DNA of 64,000 nt, taken from CAZDXJ01 sp050303615 (GTDB lineage: Bacteria > Pseudomonadota > Gammaproteobacteria > Methylococcales > Methylomonadaceae). Below the pieces are notes generated by a model. It did not search any database and was not told the DNA's origin. It saw only the letters and a program-made list of their open reading frames with translations. Both the position numbers and the translations under genes were made by a program. Below are positions 18,686 through 27,697 of the stretch, piece by piece. Location of the stretch: NCBI GenBank assembly GCA_050303615.1, contig JBNLCC010000119.1, positions 1 to 64,000 of the forward strand, read 5' to 3'. Each line of letters begins with the position of its first letter. Position 1 is the first letter of the stretch.

Positions 18686-19345
18686 ATGCACGCAAAAATG
18701 TTCACTGTAAATGATTATTTAACCTTTAGAATTCATGGCGGTGCCGGCACACATCGTGGTGGTTTTGCCGATCAGCTGGGACATTTCCTGAAAGATCTGG
18801 AAACCTTGATGGCAAAAGATTCGGGAGAAATATTTAGTGTAATCATGCCGGGTTTCAACAGTCTGGCTAATATTCATCCTTTGCTGGTACATTTCCCCAT
18901 TGCTTTTTTAACGGCTTTCCTGGTATTTGACATCGCCGGGAGTTTATTCAGGAACCATGAGTGGCGCCGCTTCGCCGGCTGGTTTTTGTACCTCGGCGCC
19001 GCCAGCGCCATACTGACCGTTGCCGCCGGTTTTCAGGCCGCCGCCACCGTTGCACACAGCGACGCTGTTCATCAAATCATGGAGCGTCATAAACAGTACG
19101 CCATTACGGTAACCTCTCTGGCTGTTTTTTTATCGGTGTGGCGCTTTATCGCCAGAGGCTATTTCGGCATTATAGCCAATATTCTGTATCTCTCATTGGC
19201 AGCGCTCATGTGCCTCATTATGGCATTAGGAGCGGATCTTGGGGGTTTGATGGTATATAATCACGGCGTTGGCGTTGCCGCAGTTAAGCAATCCAGTCAC
19301 AACCATGACCACGCTCACAGCCACGACCTGGTTCATACGCATTAA
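18686..19345 (+). CDS. DUF2231 membrane protein with His-rich tail
   Basis: A 219-residue protein. The DUF2231 core begins at about residue 54 (GFNSLANIHPLLVHFPIAFL) and has four transmembrane helices with conserved histidines, as in cytochrome-b561-like folds. The C-terminus is a string of His and Asp (SSHNHDHAHSHDLVHTH) that could bind metal. The N-terminal 50 residues are soluble; if translation began at the Met codon at 18846 they would be absent, but no better ribosome site favours that. DUF2231 proteins are thought to be heme or metal membrane proteins; function unknown. Confidence 0.75.
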   Translation: MHAKMFTVNDYLTFRIHGGAGTHRGGFADQLGHFLKDLETLMAKDSGEIFSVIMPGFNSLANIHPLLVHFPIAFLTAFLVFDIAGSLFRNHEWRRFAGWFLYLGAASAILTVAAGFQAAATVAHSDAVHQIMERHKQYAITVTSLAVFLSVWRFIARGYFGIIANILYLSLAALMCLIMALGADLGGLMVYNHGVGVAAVKQSSHNHDHAHSHDLVHTH

Positions 19346-19417
19346 ATTGTGCAATGCTTTTTTTATAAAGCAATGATACAATTAAAATAATTGTTTATTC
19401 ATTAGCAAATTAAACGG

Positions 19418-20158
19418 ATGTCAACAAAGCCCGATAGCGTACCTTACCAACCGCCAGTTATTGAGTTTAAAAGCTGTTCGCTAACCATTCCGGTACTGGT
19501 TTTACGTGGTAACGATCAGCAACTCATTGCTACGCAACTGAAGTCAAAAATTGAGGAGGCGCCTGCCTTTTTTAAAGACTCTCCAGTCATATTTGATCTT
19601 AATGACATACGCGCCAAAAAGCTTGAGTTGGATTTATCCGCATTGACTGACACGGCACGCGCGCTGCAATTGATCCCGATCGGCATTCGCGGCGGATCGG
19701 ATCAATATAAGCAATCCGCCCATGAGCTGCAACTAGCGGCTTTTTCGGATTTTGGTTTTAATGTCGCCGCTGCACGCAGACAACCGAAAAAAATAAATAT
19801 AGAAGCCGAACAACAACCGCCCGCCAAGGAATCCAAAGAAACTAAAATAATCACCCAGCCCATCCGATCAGGCCAACGAATCTATGCCTCCGGCGATTTG
19901 ATTATCACCTCGCAGGTAGGAGCCGGCTCGGAAATTATGGCGGAAGGCAATATTCACGTCTACGGCGTATTGCGCGGACGTGCTCTCGCAGGGGTAAAAG
20001 GCAATACGGAATGCCGAATTTTCTGTTCGCAATTACAGGCGGAACTGATTTCAATTGCCGGAATTTACAAAACCTGCGACGAACTGGATGATTCACTCAA
20101 GGACCAACCAATACAAATTTCCTTGCAAAACCAGGCATTACTAATCAACACTCTTTAA
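19418..20158 (+). CDS. minC: Septum site-determining protein MinC
   Basis: A 246-residue inhibitor of FtsZ assembly. The N-terminal domain (about 10-110) binds FtsZ, and the C-terminal beta-helix (about 140-245) shows GQRIYASGDLIITSQVGAG and the glycine-rich GNIHVYGVLRGRALAG, the usual dimer and MinD-binding part. It is recruited to the membrane by MinD. It is the first gene of minCDE, with minD 31 bases downstream. Confidence 0.95.
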   Translation: MSTKPDSVPYQPPVIEFKSCSLTIPVLVLRGNDQQLIATQLKSKIEEAPAFFKDSPVIFDLNDIRAKKLELDLSALTDTARALQLIPIGIRGGSDQYKQSAHELQLAAFSDFGFNVAAARRQPKKINIEAEQQPPAKESKETKIITQPIRSGQRIYASGDLIITSQVGAGSEIMAEGNIHVYGVLRGRALAGVKGNTECRIFCSQLQAELISIAGIYKTCDELDDSLKDQPIQISLQNQALLINTL

Positions 20159-20189
20159 AAATTAAACTGTTTCACCGGAGGATATAGCA

Positions 20190-20999
20190 TTGGCTAGAAT
20201 TATCGTCGTAACATCAGGAAAAGGCGGCGTTGGGAAAACCACAACAAGCGCTGCAATTGCCATGGGTCTTGCAAAAAAAGGTCATAAAACCGCAGTCATT
20301 GATTTTGACGTAGGTCTTCGCAATTTGGATCTAATTATGGGTTGCGAGCGGCGGGTTGTTTATGACTTTATCAATGTCATCAATGAAGAGGCTACCTTAA
20401 ACCAGGCATTGATCCGTGACAAGCGCTGCAACAATCTGTATATTCTCCCGGCTTCCCAAACCCGCGATAAAGATGCGCTAACCAAGGAAGGCGTGGGCAG
20501 AGTATTGGACGAACTGGCAAGAGATTTTAAATATATTGTGTGTGACTCCCCGGCCGGTATTGAAACAGGGGCTAATCTGGCGATGTATTATGCCGATGAC
20601 GCTTTTGTCGTTACCAATCCGGAAATCGCCTCGGTCAGAGACTCCGATCGTATGTTAGGCATTTTAGCCAGCAAATCCCGCCGCGCAGAAGAAGGCGATG
20701 ATCCGATTAAGGAATATTTACTCTTGACCCGTTATGCGCCTTCCCGGGTCAAATTAGGCGAGATGTTAAGCGTAGATGATATTCAGGAAATCTTGTCGTT
20801 GCATCTCCTGGGCGTGATTCCTGAATCGAAATCGGTGCTCAATGCTTCCAATTCAGGCATGCCTGTCATCCTGGACGAAAAAAGCCCGGCCGGCCAGGCT
20901 TATCAGGATATCGTCGCGCGCTATTTGGGAGAAAACAGGCCGCATCGGTTTATTGAACATGAGAAAAAAGGCATTTTTGGAAAAATCTTCGGGAATTAA
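20190..20999 (+). CDS. minD: Septum site-determining ATPase MinD, TTG start
   Basis: A 269-residue ATPase of the ParA/MinD group. The deviant Walker A motif is GKGGVGKTTTS at about 10-20, and the C-terminal amphipathic helix EKKGIFGKIFGN attaches it to the membrane. MinD carries MinC to the membrane and is released by MinE, giving pole-to-pole oscillation. The start is a TTG at 20190, eight bases after CCGGAGGA; the normal MinD N-terminus (ARIIVVTSGKGG) begins right there, so the TTG is well supported. Confidence 0.96.
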   Translation: MARIIVVTSGKGGVGKTTTSAAIAMGLAKKGHKTAVIDFDVGLRNLDLIMGCERRVVYDFINVINEEATLNQALIRDKRCNNLYILPASQTRDKDALTKEGVGRVLDELARDFKYIVCDSPAGIETGANLAMYYADDAFVVTNPEIASVRDSDRMLGILASKSRRAEEGDDPIKEYLLLTRYAPSRVKLGEMLSVDDIQEILSLHLLGVIPESKSVLNASNSGMPVILDEKSPAGQAYQDIVARYLGENRPHRFIEHEKKGIFGKIFGN

Positions 21000-21001
21000 T
21001 C

Positions 21002-21274
21002 ATGAGCTTACTAGATTACTTCAGATCGACAAAAACCGGTTCCGCGGCAACGGCTAAAGAAAGATTGCAGATTCTGGTCGCTCACGATAGAGCCCACCGC
21101 GATCAGCCCACTTATTTGCCGCAACTGCAAAAAGAACTGCTTGCAGTAGTTAGAAAATATATCAATATAGACCAGGATGCCATTTCAATTAATTTTGAAC
21201 AGGATGATGATCAAGAGGTTTTGGAATTAAACATTGTATTACCCGATGAATATCAGAAAAAATCATCTCATTAA
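21002..21274 (+). CDS. minE: Cell division topological specificity factor MinE
   Basis: A 90-residue MinE of normal length. Residues 1-10 (MSLLDYFRST) form the membrane-targeting helix, about 12-32 the anti-MinCD segment (TAKERLQILVAHDRA), and the rest the topological specificity domain. It lies two bases after minD. Confidence 0.96.
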   Translation: MSLLDYFRSTKTGSAATAKERLQILVAHDRAHRDQPTYLPQLQKELLAVVRKYINIDQDAISINFEQDDDQEVLELNIVLPDEYQKKSSH

Positions 21275-21294
21275 TTTATGATTAGGTAACCATC

Positions 21295-21492
21295 ATGGAA
21301 AATTCAATAGGCACAGCAGCAGGTAAGATTTGGAATTTTTTGGACCAAAACGGCCCTTGCAGCAGTACAAAAATAGCCAATGAAACCGGCGTTAATAAAA
21401 ATGATGTGCAGCGCGCTATCGGTTGGCTGGCTCGGGAAGAGAAAATTGCAATTGAGCAAAAAGGGCGTACGGAACTAATTTCCTTGAAATAA
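21295..21492 (+). CDS. Small winged-helix protein (DUF2582-like)
   Basis: A 65-residue protein that reads as a compact winged helix: GKIWNFLDQNGPCSSTKIAN, then a recognition-helix-like segment NKNDVQRAIGWLAREE and a short wing. It resembles the DUF2582 family of small winged-helix proteins. It is 20 bases after minE on the same strand, so it is probably co-transcribed with minCDE. DNA binding and any link to division are guesses. Confidence 0.75.
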   Translation: MENSIGTAAGKIWNFLDQNGPCSSTKIANETGVNKNDVQRAIGWLAREEKIAIEQKGRTELISLK

Positions 21493-21709
21493 GTTTCCAT
21501 AATACCGTTACCTTTGCCCCCACCTTCCCTGGCCGGAAGGTTTATCGATCGGCAAGTAAAGCTCATACGACTCCTTCAAGAGGGGAGACACTTGCTTCCT
21601 GTCGGCAGCGCCGGCGTTTGGCCGACTAAGTGCCTTGCCGTTATGCTAAGCCGGGCTCTAATAACTTTGTAGTCAGACCCCCCCTCTACATCTTCACTAT
21701 TCGGTATTT

Positions 21710-23068
21710 CTATAATAAATAGATTGAGGCTAAACCCAGAAAGGCCCAAAAACCGACCATATCGGTTATAGTCGTCAATATGACCCCACCGGCCAGAGCA
21801 GGATCGACCTTAATTTGCTGCAGCAATAACGGAATCATTGCCCCGGCCAGAGCGGCACAAACCAAATTGATAATCATCGCACAGCCTAAAATAAAACCGA
21901 TACCGGCACTATGGAACCAAATACCACCAATCGCAGCAACCACAAAAGCCCACAGCACGCCGTTCAAGGCACCGATCGACAGCTCTTTGAAAACCAGGAT
22001 ATGGGCATTGCTGTGGCCTATCTGCCTTAATGCCATGCCACGTACAACCAACGTTAGTGTTTGACTGCCGGCAATACCGCCCATACTGGCAACGATCGGC
22101 ATCAACACCGCCAAGGCAACAATTTTATCCAGGGCTATTTCAAATAAGCCTATCACCCAAGAGGCCATCAAGGCAGTAAACAGATTCACTCCCAACCACA
22201 GGGCTCGTCGTTTTGCGCTGAGCACCACAGGTGCAAACATATCCTGCTCCTCATCCAACCCCGCTCTACTCATTATCGAATGGTCCGCTTCCTCCCTAAT
22301 CACATCCACCACATCGTCAATGGTTATTCTACCCAACAGTTTGCCGTCACTATCGATGACAGGCGCAGAAATCAGATTCCGTTGTTCAAACAACAAAGCG
22401 ACTTCCGCCGAAGATAAATTGGCGGGAATGCCATGCACCGTTGCATCCATCAATTCCGCGACCGTGCTGCCGGGATCATTGGTCAACAAAACTGAAATCG
22501 GCAGTACGCCTTGCAGGTAATCCTCTCTGTCGACCACGATAAAGCTGTCGGTTAATGCCGGCATTTGACCACGCAGCCGTAGATAGCGCAGCACCACTTC
22601 CAGGGTCACGTCGGAACGCAACGTCAAGGTGTCCAGACTCATCAGCCCGCCGGCACTATCGTCATCGTAGGATAATACCGATTCGATACGTGCCCGGTTC
22701 TGCTTGTCCATGGATTCAAGCAGCTTTTGTAGCACCACCGCCGGGAAATTGCGTACCAAGTCGACTAAATCATCGGACTCCAGATTCTCTGCCGCACTGA
22801 CCAAATCCGCGGCATCGGTTGCTTCGATCAAACCGGTCCTGACTTCTTCATTCAACTCGACCAATACTTCGCCGGCCAAGCTGGGATCAACCAGTTCCCA
22901 AACAACGTTGCGGTCATCCGGCCGCAAAGATTCCAATAAATGGGCGATTTCTGCCGGATACAGCGTATTGATCAAGTTACCGACCGAAAGCGGCGAGCCG
23001 CTCTGCAGTTGTTTTAGCAGTTGCTCCAAGTATTGTTTGTTATTATCTTGTTGCGTCGTGTTAAGCAT
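21710..23068 (-). CDS. mgtE: Magnesium transporter MgtE
   Basis: A 452-residue Mg2+ channel. An N-terminal helical domain (about 20-130), a CBS pair (about 130-255) that senses Mg2+, and five transmembrane helices (about 285-450) are in the family order. PIVASMGGIAGSQTLTLVVR is the pore-lining motif. The ATG at 23068 is adjacent to a GTG at 23071; neither has a strong ribosome site. The 217-base gap to the small winged-helix gene is convergent and shows no clear terminator. Confidence 0.94.
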   Translation of the reverse strand: MLNTTQQDNNKQYLEQLLKQLQSGSPLSVGNLINTLYPAEIAHLLESLRPDDRNVVWELVDPSLAGEVLVELNEEVRTGLIEATDAADLVSAAENLESDDLVDLVRNFPAVVLQKLLESMDKQNRARIESVLSYDDDSAGGLMSLDTLTLRSDVTLEVVLRYLRLRGQMPALTDSFIVVDREDYLQGVLPISVLLTNDPGSTVAELMDATVHGIPANLSSAEVALLFEQRNLISAPVIDSDGKLLGRITIDDVVDVIREEADHSIMSRAGLDEEQDMFAPVVLSAKRRALWLGVNLFTALMASWVIGLFEIALDKIVALAVLMPIVASMGGIAGSQTLTLVVRGMALRQIGHSNAHILVFKELSIGALNGVLWAFVVAAIGGIWFHSAGIGFILGCAMIINLVCAALAGAMIPLLLQQIKVDPALAGGVILTTITDMVGFWAFLGLASIYLL

Positions 23069-23146
23069 CACTAGAAAATACCGAATTGCTTTGAAAATAT
23101 CGTGGCATGTCTCGCCGGGATGAAATTGCCGGACAGCACCGACGCA

Positions 23147-24004
23147 CTAAAACAATTCCCGATGCCGTTTGATGGCATTCATTCCGAAGCCTTTAAAATA
23201 TCCTGCCAGCCTATCGACCAGATATACCGAGCGATGTCGCCCGCCGGTGCAGCCGACCGCGATGGTCAGATAACTTCGATTTTCGGATTCAAAGCGGGGA
23301 ATCCATTTTTCCAGAAAACCTGTGATATCCTGAAAGAATTCCGCAACTATCGCCGCACTGTCCAAAAAATCGATCACCGCCTGATCCTTGCCGGTCAGCC
23401 CTCTCAGCTCCGGTACCCAATAAGGATTGGGTAGGCTCCGCGCATCAAAAATAAAATCGGCATCCATCGGAATGCCATGCTTAAAACCAAAAGACTGAAA
23501 TTGCAGCGATAAATGAGGCTGTATTTTTTCCGCAACCTGATTTTTTATCAGCTCACGAAGTTGGTGGAAATGTGTGCGGCTGGTATCGATCACCAAATCG
23601 GCACAGTTCGACACCGATTTCAGAATTTCCTTTTCAATCCTGATCGCATCGTGTAATGACAAATTGGAATCAGTTAACGGATGACGTCTGCGCGTTTCAC
23701 TGTAGCGTTTCAGTAAAGTACCTTCTTCCGCCTGCATAAAAAAAACCTCACATACAATCCCTTTATTGCGGATAAAAGCCAATTTCTCATTGAATTCGCT
23801 CAGATCCTCACTTTGATTTCTGGCATCGATGCCAATGGCGGTTTTACGGTACTTCTCCTGCTCAATCAACATCACACTGTTGATAAAGCTTTCCAGCAAA
23901 GTTACCGGCAGGTTATCAATGCAATAATATCCACAGTCTTCCAAGGTATCTAGTGCAATGCTTTTTCCCGATCCGGAAAGTCCGCTAACAATGAGAAGTT
24001 TCAT
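23147..24004 (-). CDS. rapZ: RNase adapter protein RapZ
   Basis: A 285-residue P-loop protein. Walker A is GLSGSGKS (8-15), and the C-terminal domain ends with the family motif GCTGGRHRSVYLVDRLA followed by a basic segment. In E. coli RapZ binds GlmZ/GlmY small RNAs and guides RNase E, tuning GlmS and thus amino-sugar supply. It follows hpf after a terminator, and the ptsN gene that usually stands between the two is missing. Confidence 0.95.
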   Translation of the reverse strand: MKLLIVSGLSGSGKSIALDTLEDCGYYCIDNLPVTLLESFINSVMLIEQEKYRKTAIGIDARNQSEDLSEFNEKLAFIRNKGIVCEVFFMQAEEGTLLKRYSETRRRHPLTDSNLSLHDAIRIEKEILKSVSNCADLVIDTSRTHFHQLRELIKNQVAEKIQPHLSLQFQSFGFKHGIPMDADFIFDARSLPNPYWVPELRGLTGKDQAVIDFLDSAAIVAEFFQDITGFLEKWIPRFESENRSYLTIAVGCTGGRHRSVYLVDRLAGYFKGFGMNAIKRHRELF

Positions 24005-24040
24005 AACAATTTATCGAAAAGTGCTTTTTTTACCCGACAT

Positions 24041-24066
24041 AAAAAAGGGCGACTGTTGCCGCCCTT
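24041..24066 (-). terminator. Rho-independent terminator after hpf
   Basis: On the minus strand AAGGGCG, an eight-base loop and CGCCCTT form a 7-bp stem, followed by a run of six T. It lies between the end of hpf (24089) and the start of rapZ (24004). Thus rapZ either has its own promoter (the 37 bases left are few) or depends on read-through. Confidence 0.85.
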
Positions 24067-24088
24067 GACGATTCAACCCGACAAGCGG

Positions 24089-24382
24089 CTAAATACGGTG
24101 ATTGGATAATTTTTCCTTATGCCGTAAAATCTGCCTGTCCAGCTTGTCCACCAAGCCATCGATAGCGGCGTACATATCTTGCTGACGATCTTCCGCAAAC
24201 AGTTTGGCACCGCTGATCTGTACGGTTGCCTCCGCCTTCTGATCCAGTTTCTCAACTGTTAAAATCACATGTACATCTGTAACATGGTCAAAATGACGTT
24301 CCAGCCTATCAAATTTTGATTCGACATATGTTTTCAAAGCCTCTGTCACATCAAGATGGTGGCCTGTTACGCTAATTTGCAT
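24089..24382 (-). CDS. hpf: Ribosome hibernation promoting factor, short form
   Basis: A 97-residue protein of the HPF/YfiA family that binds the small ribosomal subunit in slow-growing cells and helps form 100S dimers. It begins MQISVTGHHLDVTEALK and has the beta-alpha-beta fold residues typical of the family, with no long C-terminal dimerisation domain. It is 48 bases downstream of rpoN, as in other gammaproteobacteria. Confidence 0.94.
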   Translation of the reverse strand: MQISVTGHHLDVTEALKTYVESKFDRLERHFDHVTDVHVILTVEKLDQKAEATVQISGAKLFAEDRQQDMYAAIDGLVDKLDRQILRHKEKLSNHRI

Positions 24383-24430
24383 GGAATTTTCTCCTAATTA
24401 TAAAAATTTCTCAATTATGGCAGCCCGACG

Positions 24431-25876
24431 TCATAAAAAACGCTTTCTTTGGCTGGACGAAGGTATGGACATTGCTTCACGGTATTTTGCGATAGTCCGC
24501 CGTGCAACATTAATCCCTTTTTCCTTTAGTAAATCGGATATTTTACTATCACTTAACGGTTTTACCGGACTTTCATTGCCAATCAATTCCTTGATAAATG
24601 CTCTGATGGCTGTCGACGAACATTCACCGCCTCCTACAGTGGATACATGACTGGAAAAGAAATATTTAAATTCAAAAATTCCGTTCGGGGTGTGCATGTA
24701 TTTCTGTGTCGTTACCCTGGATATGGTTGATTCATGCAACTCCAATTCTTCGGCAATATTTCTCAATACCATGGGTTTCATGGCAATTTGACCGTGCTCC
24801 AAAAATCCGGTTTGTTTTTCCACAATACTCCTCGCTACCCTCAACAAGGTATCATTCCGGCTATGCAGACTTTTAATAAACCAGCGGGCCTCCTGCAAGT
24901 GGTCCCGCATGCAGGAGTTGTCCTTACTGTTATCGGCTCTTTTGATCATTCCCGAATAAAAAGGATTGATACGCAATTTAGGTGCGATATCCGGGTTGAG
25001 CTCCACCTGCCAGACCCCCTTCACCTTGGTTACAAAAACGTCAGGGACTATATATTCGGAATCGTTGCTCTGCAATTGACTGCCGGGCTTTGGGTCCAGC
25101 GACCTGATTAAATCGATCACTTTATTCAACTGGTGTTCGCTAATCCCCAGACGCTTAATGAGTTTTCCCTGGTCATGTGCGGCTAAAAGTTCAAGATGAT
25201 TGGTGACTAAATCGATCGCCATCTCCCTTTCATCGGTTGCTTCAGGTAATTGCAGCAACTGTCGGCGCAAACAATCGCTTAAATCAACGGCAACCACCCC
25301 GGCAGGATCTAAATTCTGCAGGCGATGTAATACTGCAAGCAGCTCATCCTGTTCCAGATCTTCCAGCTGGGACAATAACCCCTGATAAATTTCATCAATC
25401 GTGTTAATTAAATAACCGTCCTCATTGACCGAGTCAATAATTGCCAATGCAATGGCATGATCCCGCTCGCTAAAGGGGAGCATTTCAAGCTGCCATATCA
25501 GATGATCTGATAAGGTTTCCGATTTGCTGCGCTGCTGTTCGTAATCCGGCCCCTCAGCGGTACTGTTTATCGTGGCAACTTGAACGTTCTCGTAAATATC
25601 ATCCCAGGTCGTATCGATAGGCAATTCTTCCGGAATTTCATTCTGAGAGCCTTCGCTGGTGGCCCGGTCAACATCGTTAGTTTTTGCCGGCCGATCATAT
25701 TCTTCCTGAGCAGTGCCATCCTCCTCGACCACTTCCAGCATCATATTCGATTCTAAAGCCTGTTGGATCTCCAACTGTAAATCCAGGGTGGACAATTGCA
25801 ACAATTTAATTGCCTGCTGCAATTGAGGCGTCATCGTAAGTTGCTGACCTAAACGAAGTTGTAAGGATTGTTTCAT
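24431..25876 (-). CDS. rpoN: RNA polymerase sigma-54 factor
   Basis: A 481-residue sigma factor. Region I is the Gln/Leu-rich N-terminus (about 1-50), region II is acidic (about 55-120), then the core-binding domain. The RpoN box ARRTIAKYRE is near the C-terminus and recognises the -24 element. It would serve the -24/-12 promoter found at 13566-13581. It lies 23 bases downstream of lptB. Confidence 0.97.
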   Translation of the reverse strand: MKQSLQLRLGQQLTMTPQLQQAIKLLQLSTLDLQLEIQQALESNMMLEVVEEDGTAQEEYDRPAKTNDVDRATSEGSQNEIPEELPIDTTWDDIYENVQVATINSTAEGPDYEQQRSKSETLSDHLIWQLEMLPFSERDHAIALAIIDSVNEDGYLINTIDEIYQGLLSQLEDLEQDELLAVLHRLQNLDPAGVVAVDLSDCLRRQLLQLPEATDEREMAIDLVTNHLELLAAHDQGKLIKRLGISEHQLNKVIDLIRSLDPKPGSQLQSNDSEYIVPDVFVTKVKGVWQVELNPDIAPKLRINPFYSGMIKRADNSKDNSCMRDHLQEARWFIKSLHSRNDTLLRVARSIVEKQTGFLEHGQIAMKPMVLRNIAEELELHESTISRVTTQKYMHTPNGIFEFKYFFSSHVSTVGGGECSSTAIRAFIKELIGNESPVKPLSDSKISDLLKEKGINVARRTIAKYREAMSIPSSSQRKRFL

Positions 25877-25898
25877 ACTGTTATCTGTTCAAAGCTAA

Positions 25899-26624
25899 TT
25901 AAAGACTGAAATGCTCACCGAGATAAACCTTCCTTACTTCTTCATTGGCGATAATTTCTTCCGCGCCGCCTTCAGCAATTACCTGACCGTCATTTAGGAT
26001 GTAAGCGCGGTCACAAATACCCAATGTTTCGCGAACATTATGCTCAGTAATTAATATACCTATATTTCTTTCCCTTAAATGGTGAATAATTTTCTGGATG
26101 TCGATAACGGAAATTGGATCTACACCGGCAAACGGCTCATCAAGCAATATAAATTGCGGATCCGTCGCCAATGCCCTGGCAATTTCCACCCTGCGCCGCT
26201 CGCCTCCCGATAACCCCATCGCCGCATTGTGGCGAATATAGGTTATACTGAATTCTTCCAATAATTCCTCAATAATTAATTCTACCTGTCCTTCCGTTAA
26301 ATCGGAACGAATTTGTAAAACGGCTCGCAAATTGTCTTCAACACTGAGTTTTCGGAAAATTGACGGTTCCTGGGGCAAATATCCAACGCCCATTCTGGCT
26401 CTCATATGCATCGGATAATGGGTAACAACCTGATCATTGAGAATGATTTCCCCGTCATCCGCTTTGATCAATCCCACCATCATGTAAAAACTCGTTGTTT
26501 TCCCGGCGCCGTTGGGTCCCAATAACCCGACCACTTCACCTGCATCGACATGTAGCGATACGCCATTGACGACGTTACGCTTGCTATAATTTTTCATCAG
26601 GTGCTTTGCTGCCAGTCTAGTCAT
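25899..26624 (-). CDS. lptB: LPS export ABC ATPase LptB
   Basis: A 241-residue ATPase that powers extraction of lipopolysaccharide from the inner membrane together with LptFG, which are not in the window. Walker A GPNGAGKTT (about 36-44), signature LSGGERRRVEIARAL and Walker B FILLDEPFAG are all intact. It starts one base after lptA ends. Confidence 0.97.
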   Translation of the reverse strand: MTRLAAKHLMKNYSKRNVVNGVSLHVDAGEVVGLLGPNGAGKTTSFYMMVGLIKADDGEIILNDQVVTHYPMHMRARMGVGYLPQEPSIFRKLSVEDNLRAVLQIRSDLTEGQVELIIEELLEEFSITYIRHNAAMGLSGGERRRVEIARALATDPQFILLDEPFAGVDPISVIDIQKIIHHLRERNIGILITEHNVRETLGICDRAYILNDGQVIAEGGAEEIIANEEVRKVYLGEHFSL

Positions 26625-26625
26625 A

Positions 26626-27147
26626 TTATTTGGAGTTCGTTTTCTCTTTCGGGTTCAATATAACCCGGACTCTTTTAGTATCCGTCGCTTTCTCTCCCGC
26701 TCTTACAATGGCGTTTTTACTGTCGTATTTTATGATCTCGCTGGCGTAAGTATTATTTCCCTGCCAGACAATCGCATCATCGATTAAAATCAGTAATTCC
26801 TTATTGGGGTAATATTCGGCTTTTAACGACTTGCCCCGCATCTCCTCTTTGCCTTCCGAAGGAATTTGCCTGAATCTGGCCGGTTTACCGGTTGCCACCA
26901 TTTTCTCAACCCGGCCATTGCGGAGGTAAACAACCAATTTGTCGGACTTTACACGAAGTGTACCCTGCACCAAATCGACATTGCCCGTATAAATACTGAC
27001 TTCTTTATTTTCATCGTAAGTAGCAGTATTGGAATCAATGGTGATCGGCTGATCCCTATCGCTTTTTAACGCGAAGGCAAGCGGATCATGAATGATAAAA
27101 AGTATTAATCCGTAAAAAAAAATTCTTGTCAATTTACATAACTTCAT
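26626..27147 (-). CDS. lptA: LPS transport periplasmic protein LptA
   Basis: A 173-residue protein with a signal peptide (about 1-26) and the OstA-like beta-jellyroll (about 30-140), starting DQPITIDSNTATYDENKEV. LptA forms the bridge that carries LPS across the periplasm between LptC and LptD. The ATG at 27147 has GGAG six bases upstream; an earlier in-frame start is less likely. The gene overlaps the end of lptC by 14 bases. Confidence 0.93.
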   Translation of the reverse strand: MKLCKLTRIFFYGLILFIIHDPLAFALKSDRDQPITIDSNTATYDENKEVSIYTGNVDLVQGTLRVKSDKLVVYLRNGRVEKMVATGKPARFRQIPSEGKEEMRGKSLKAEYYPNKELLILIDDAIVWQGNNTYASEIIKYDSKNAIVRAGEKATDTKRVRVILNPKEKTNSK

Positions 27148-27697
27148 ACTTGCTCCGAACATTGGAGATAAATTCAAGATGAACCGGTTTTTGAAAAAAC
27201 ACTTTCATCCCGGTACCGGATACCCAATCCGGAGGAGTAATCAGTTCTGCCCATTCATCGGTTTCCGCATAATTTTCCTTCGGCCTGACTTTCAGATTGC
27301 TGGTATTCACCTTAACCGACCTGACTCCTGGTGCTTGCTCACGGACAATGAAAACCTTACCGTTTAAAAACAAATCCTGCCGATCTGCTGAAAGTAGACC
27401 GGTTTCCGAGCTGACGACCCACGGTGGCGTCTCCTCGTTGTAAAAAGTCATCACCGGGTTAAGCATTTCGATGGTATTGTCGTCGCTATAATGCATCATG
27501 CGGTCCGTCACCAGTTCATTCTCGGGTTTTCCGGTCAAATCCATTTCAATTTTGTTGTAACCGATACTAAAGTAATCCGGGCTATGCGGCGGTACTTGCT
27601 TTATCACCGTCACTTCACCTGCAAAATATTCCACAAGCCACCAGCTAACGACCCCCAGAACCAGCATATAATAATATTCTTTTTTATGTTCTATCAT
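27134..27697 (-). CDS. lptC: LPS export protein LptC
   Basis: A 187-residue single-pass protein: one N-terminal membrane helix (about 10-26) then a periplasmic OstA-like domain. LptC takes LPS from LptBFG and hands it to LptA. It shares one base with the end of kdsC and overlaps lptA, consistent with one operon. Confidence 0.92.
   Translation of the reverse strand: MIEHKKEYYYMLVLGVVSWWLVEYFAGEVTVIKQVPPHSPDYFSIGYNKIEMDLTGKPENELVTDRMMHYSDDNTIEMLNPVMTFYNEETPPWVVSSETGLLSADRQDLFLNGKVFIVREQAPGVRSVKVNTSNLKVRPKENYAETDEWAELITPPDWVSGTGMKVFFQKPVHLEFISNVRSKYEVM

Noticed and set aside
19357..19377. Hairpin-like TGCTTT...AAAGCA after the DUF2231 gene
   Set aside because: Six weak pairs with the T tract in the loop rather than after the stem; not a convincing terminator.
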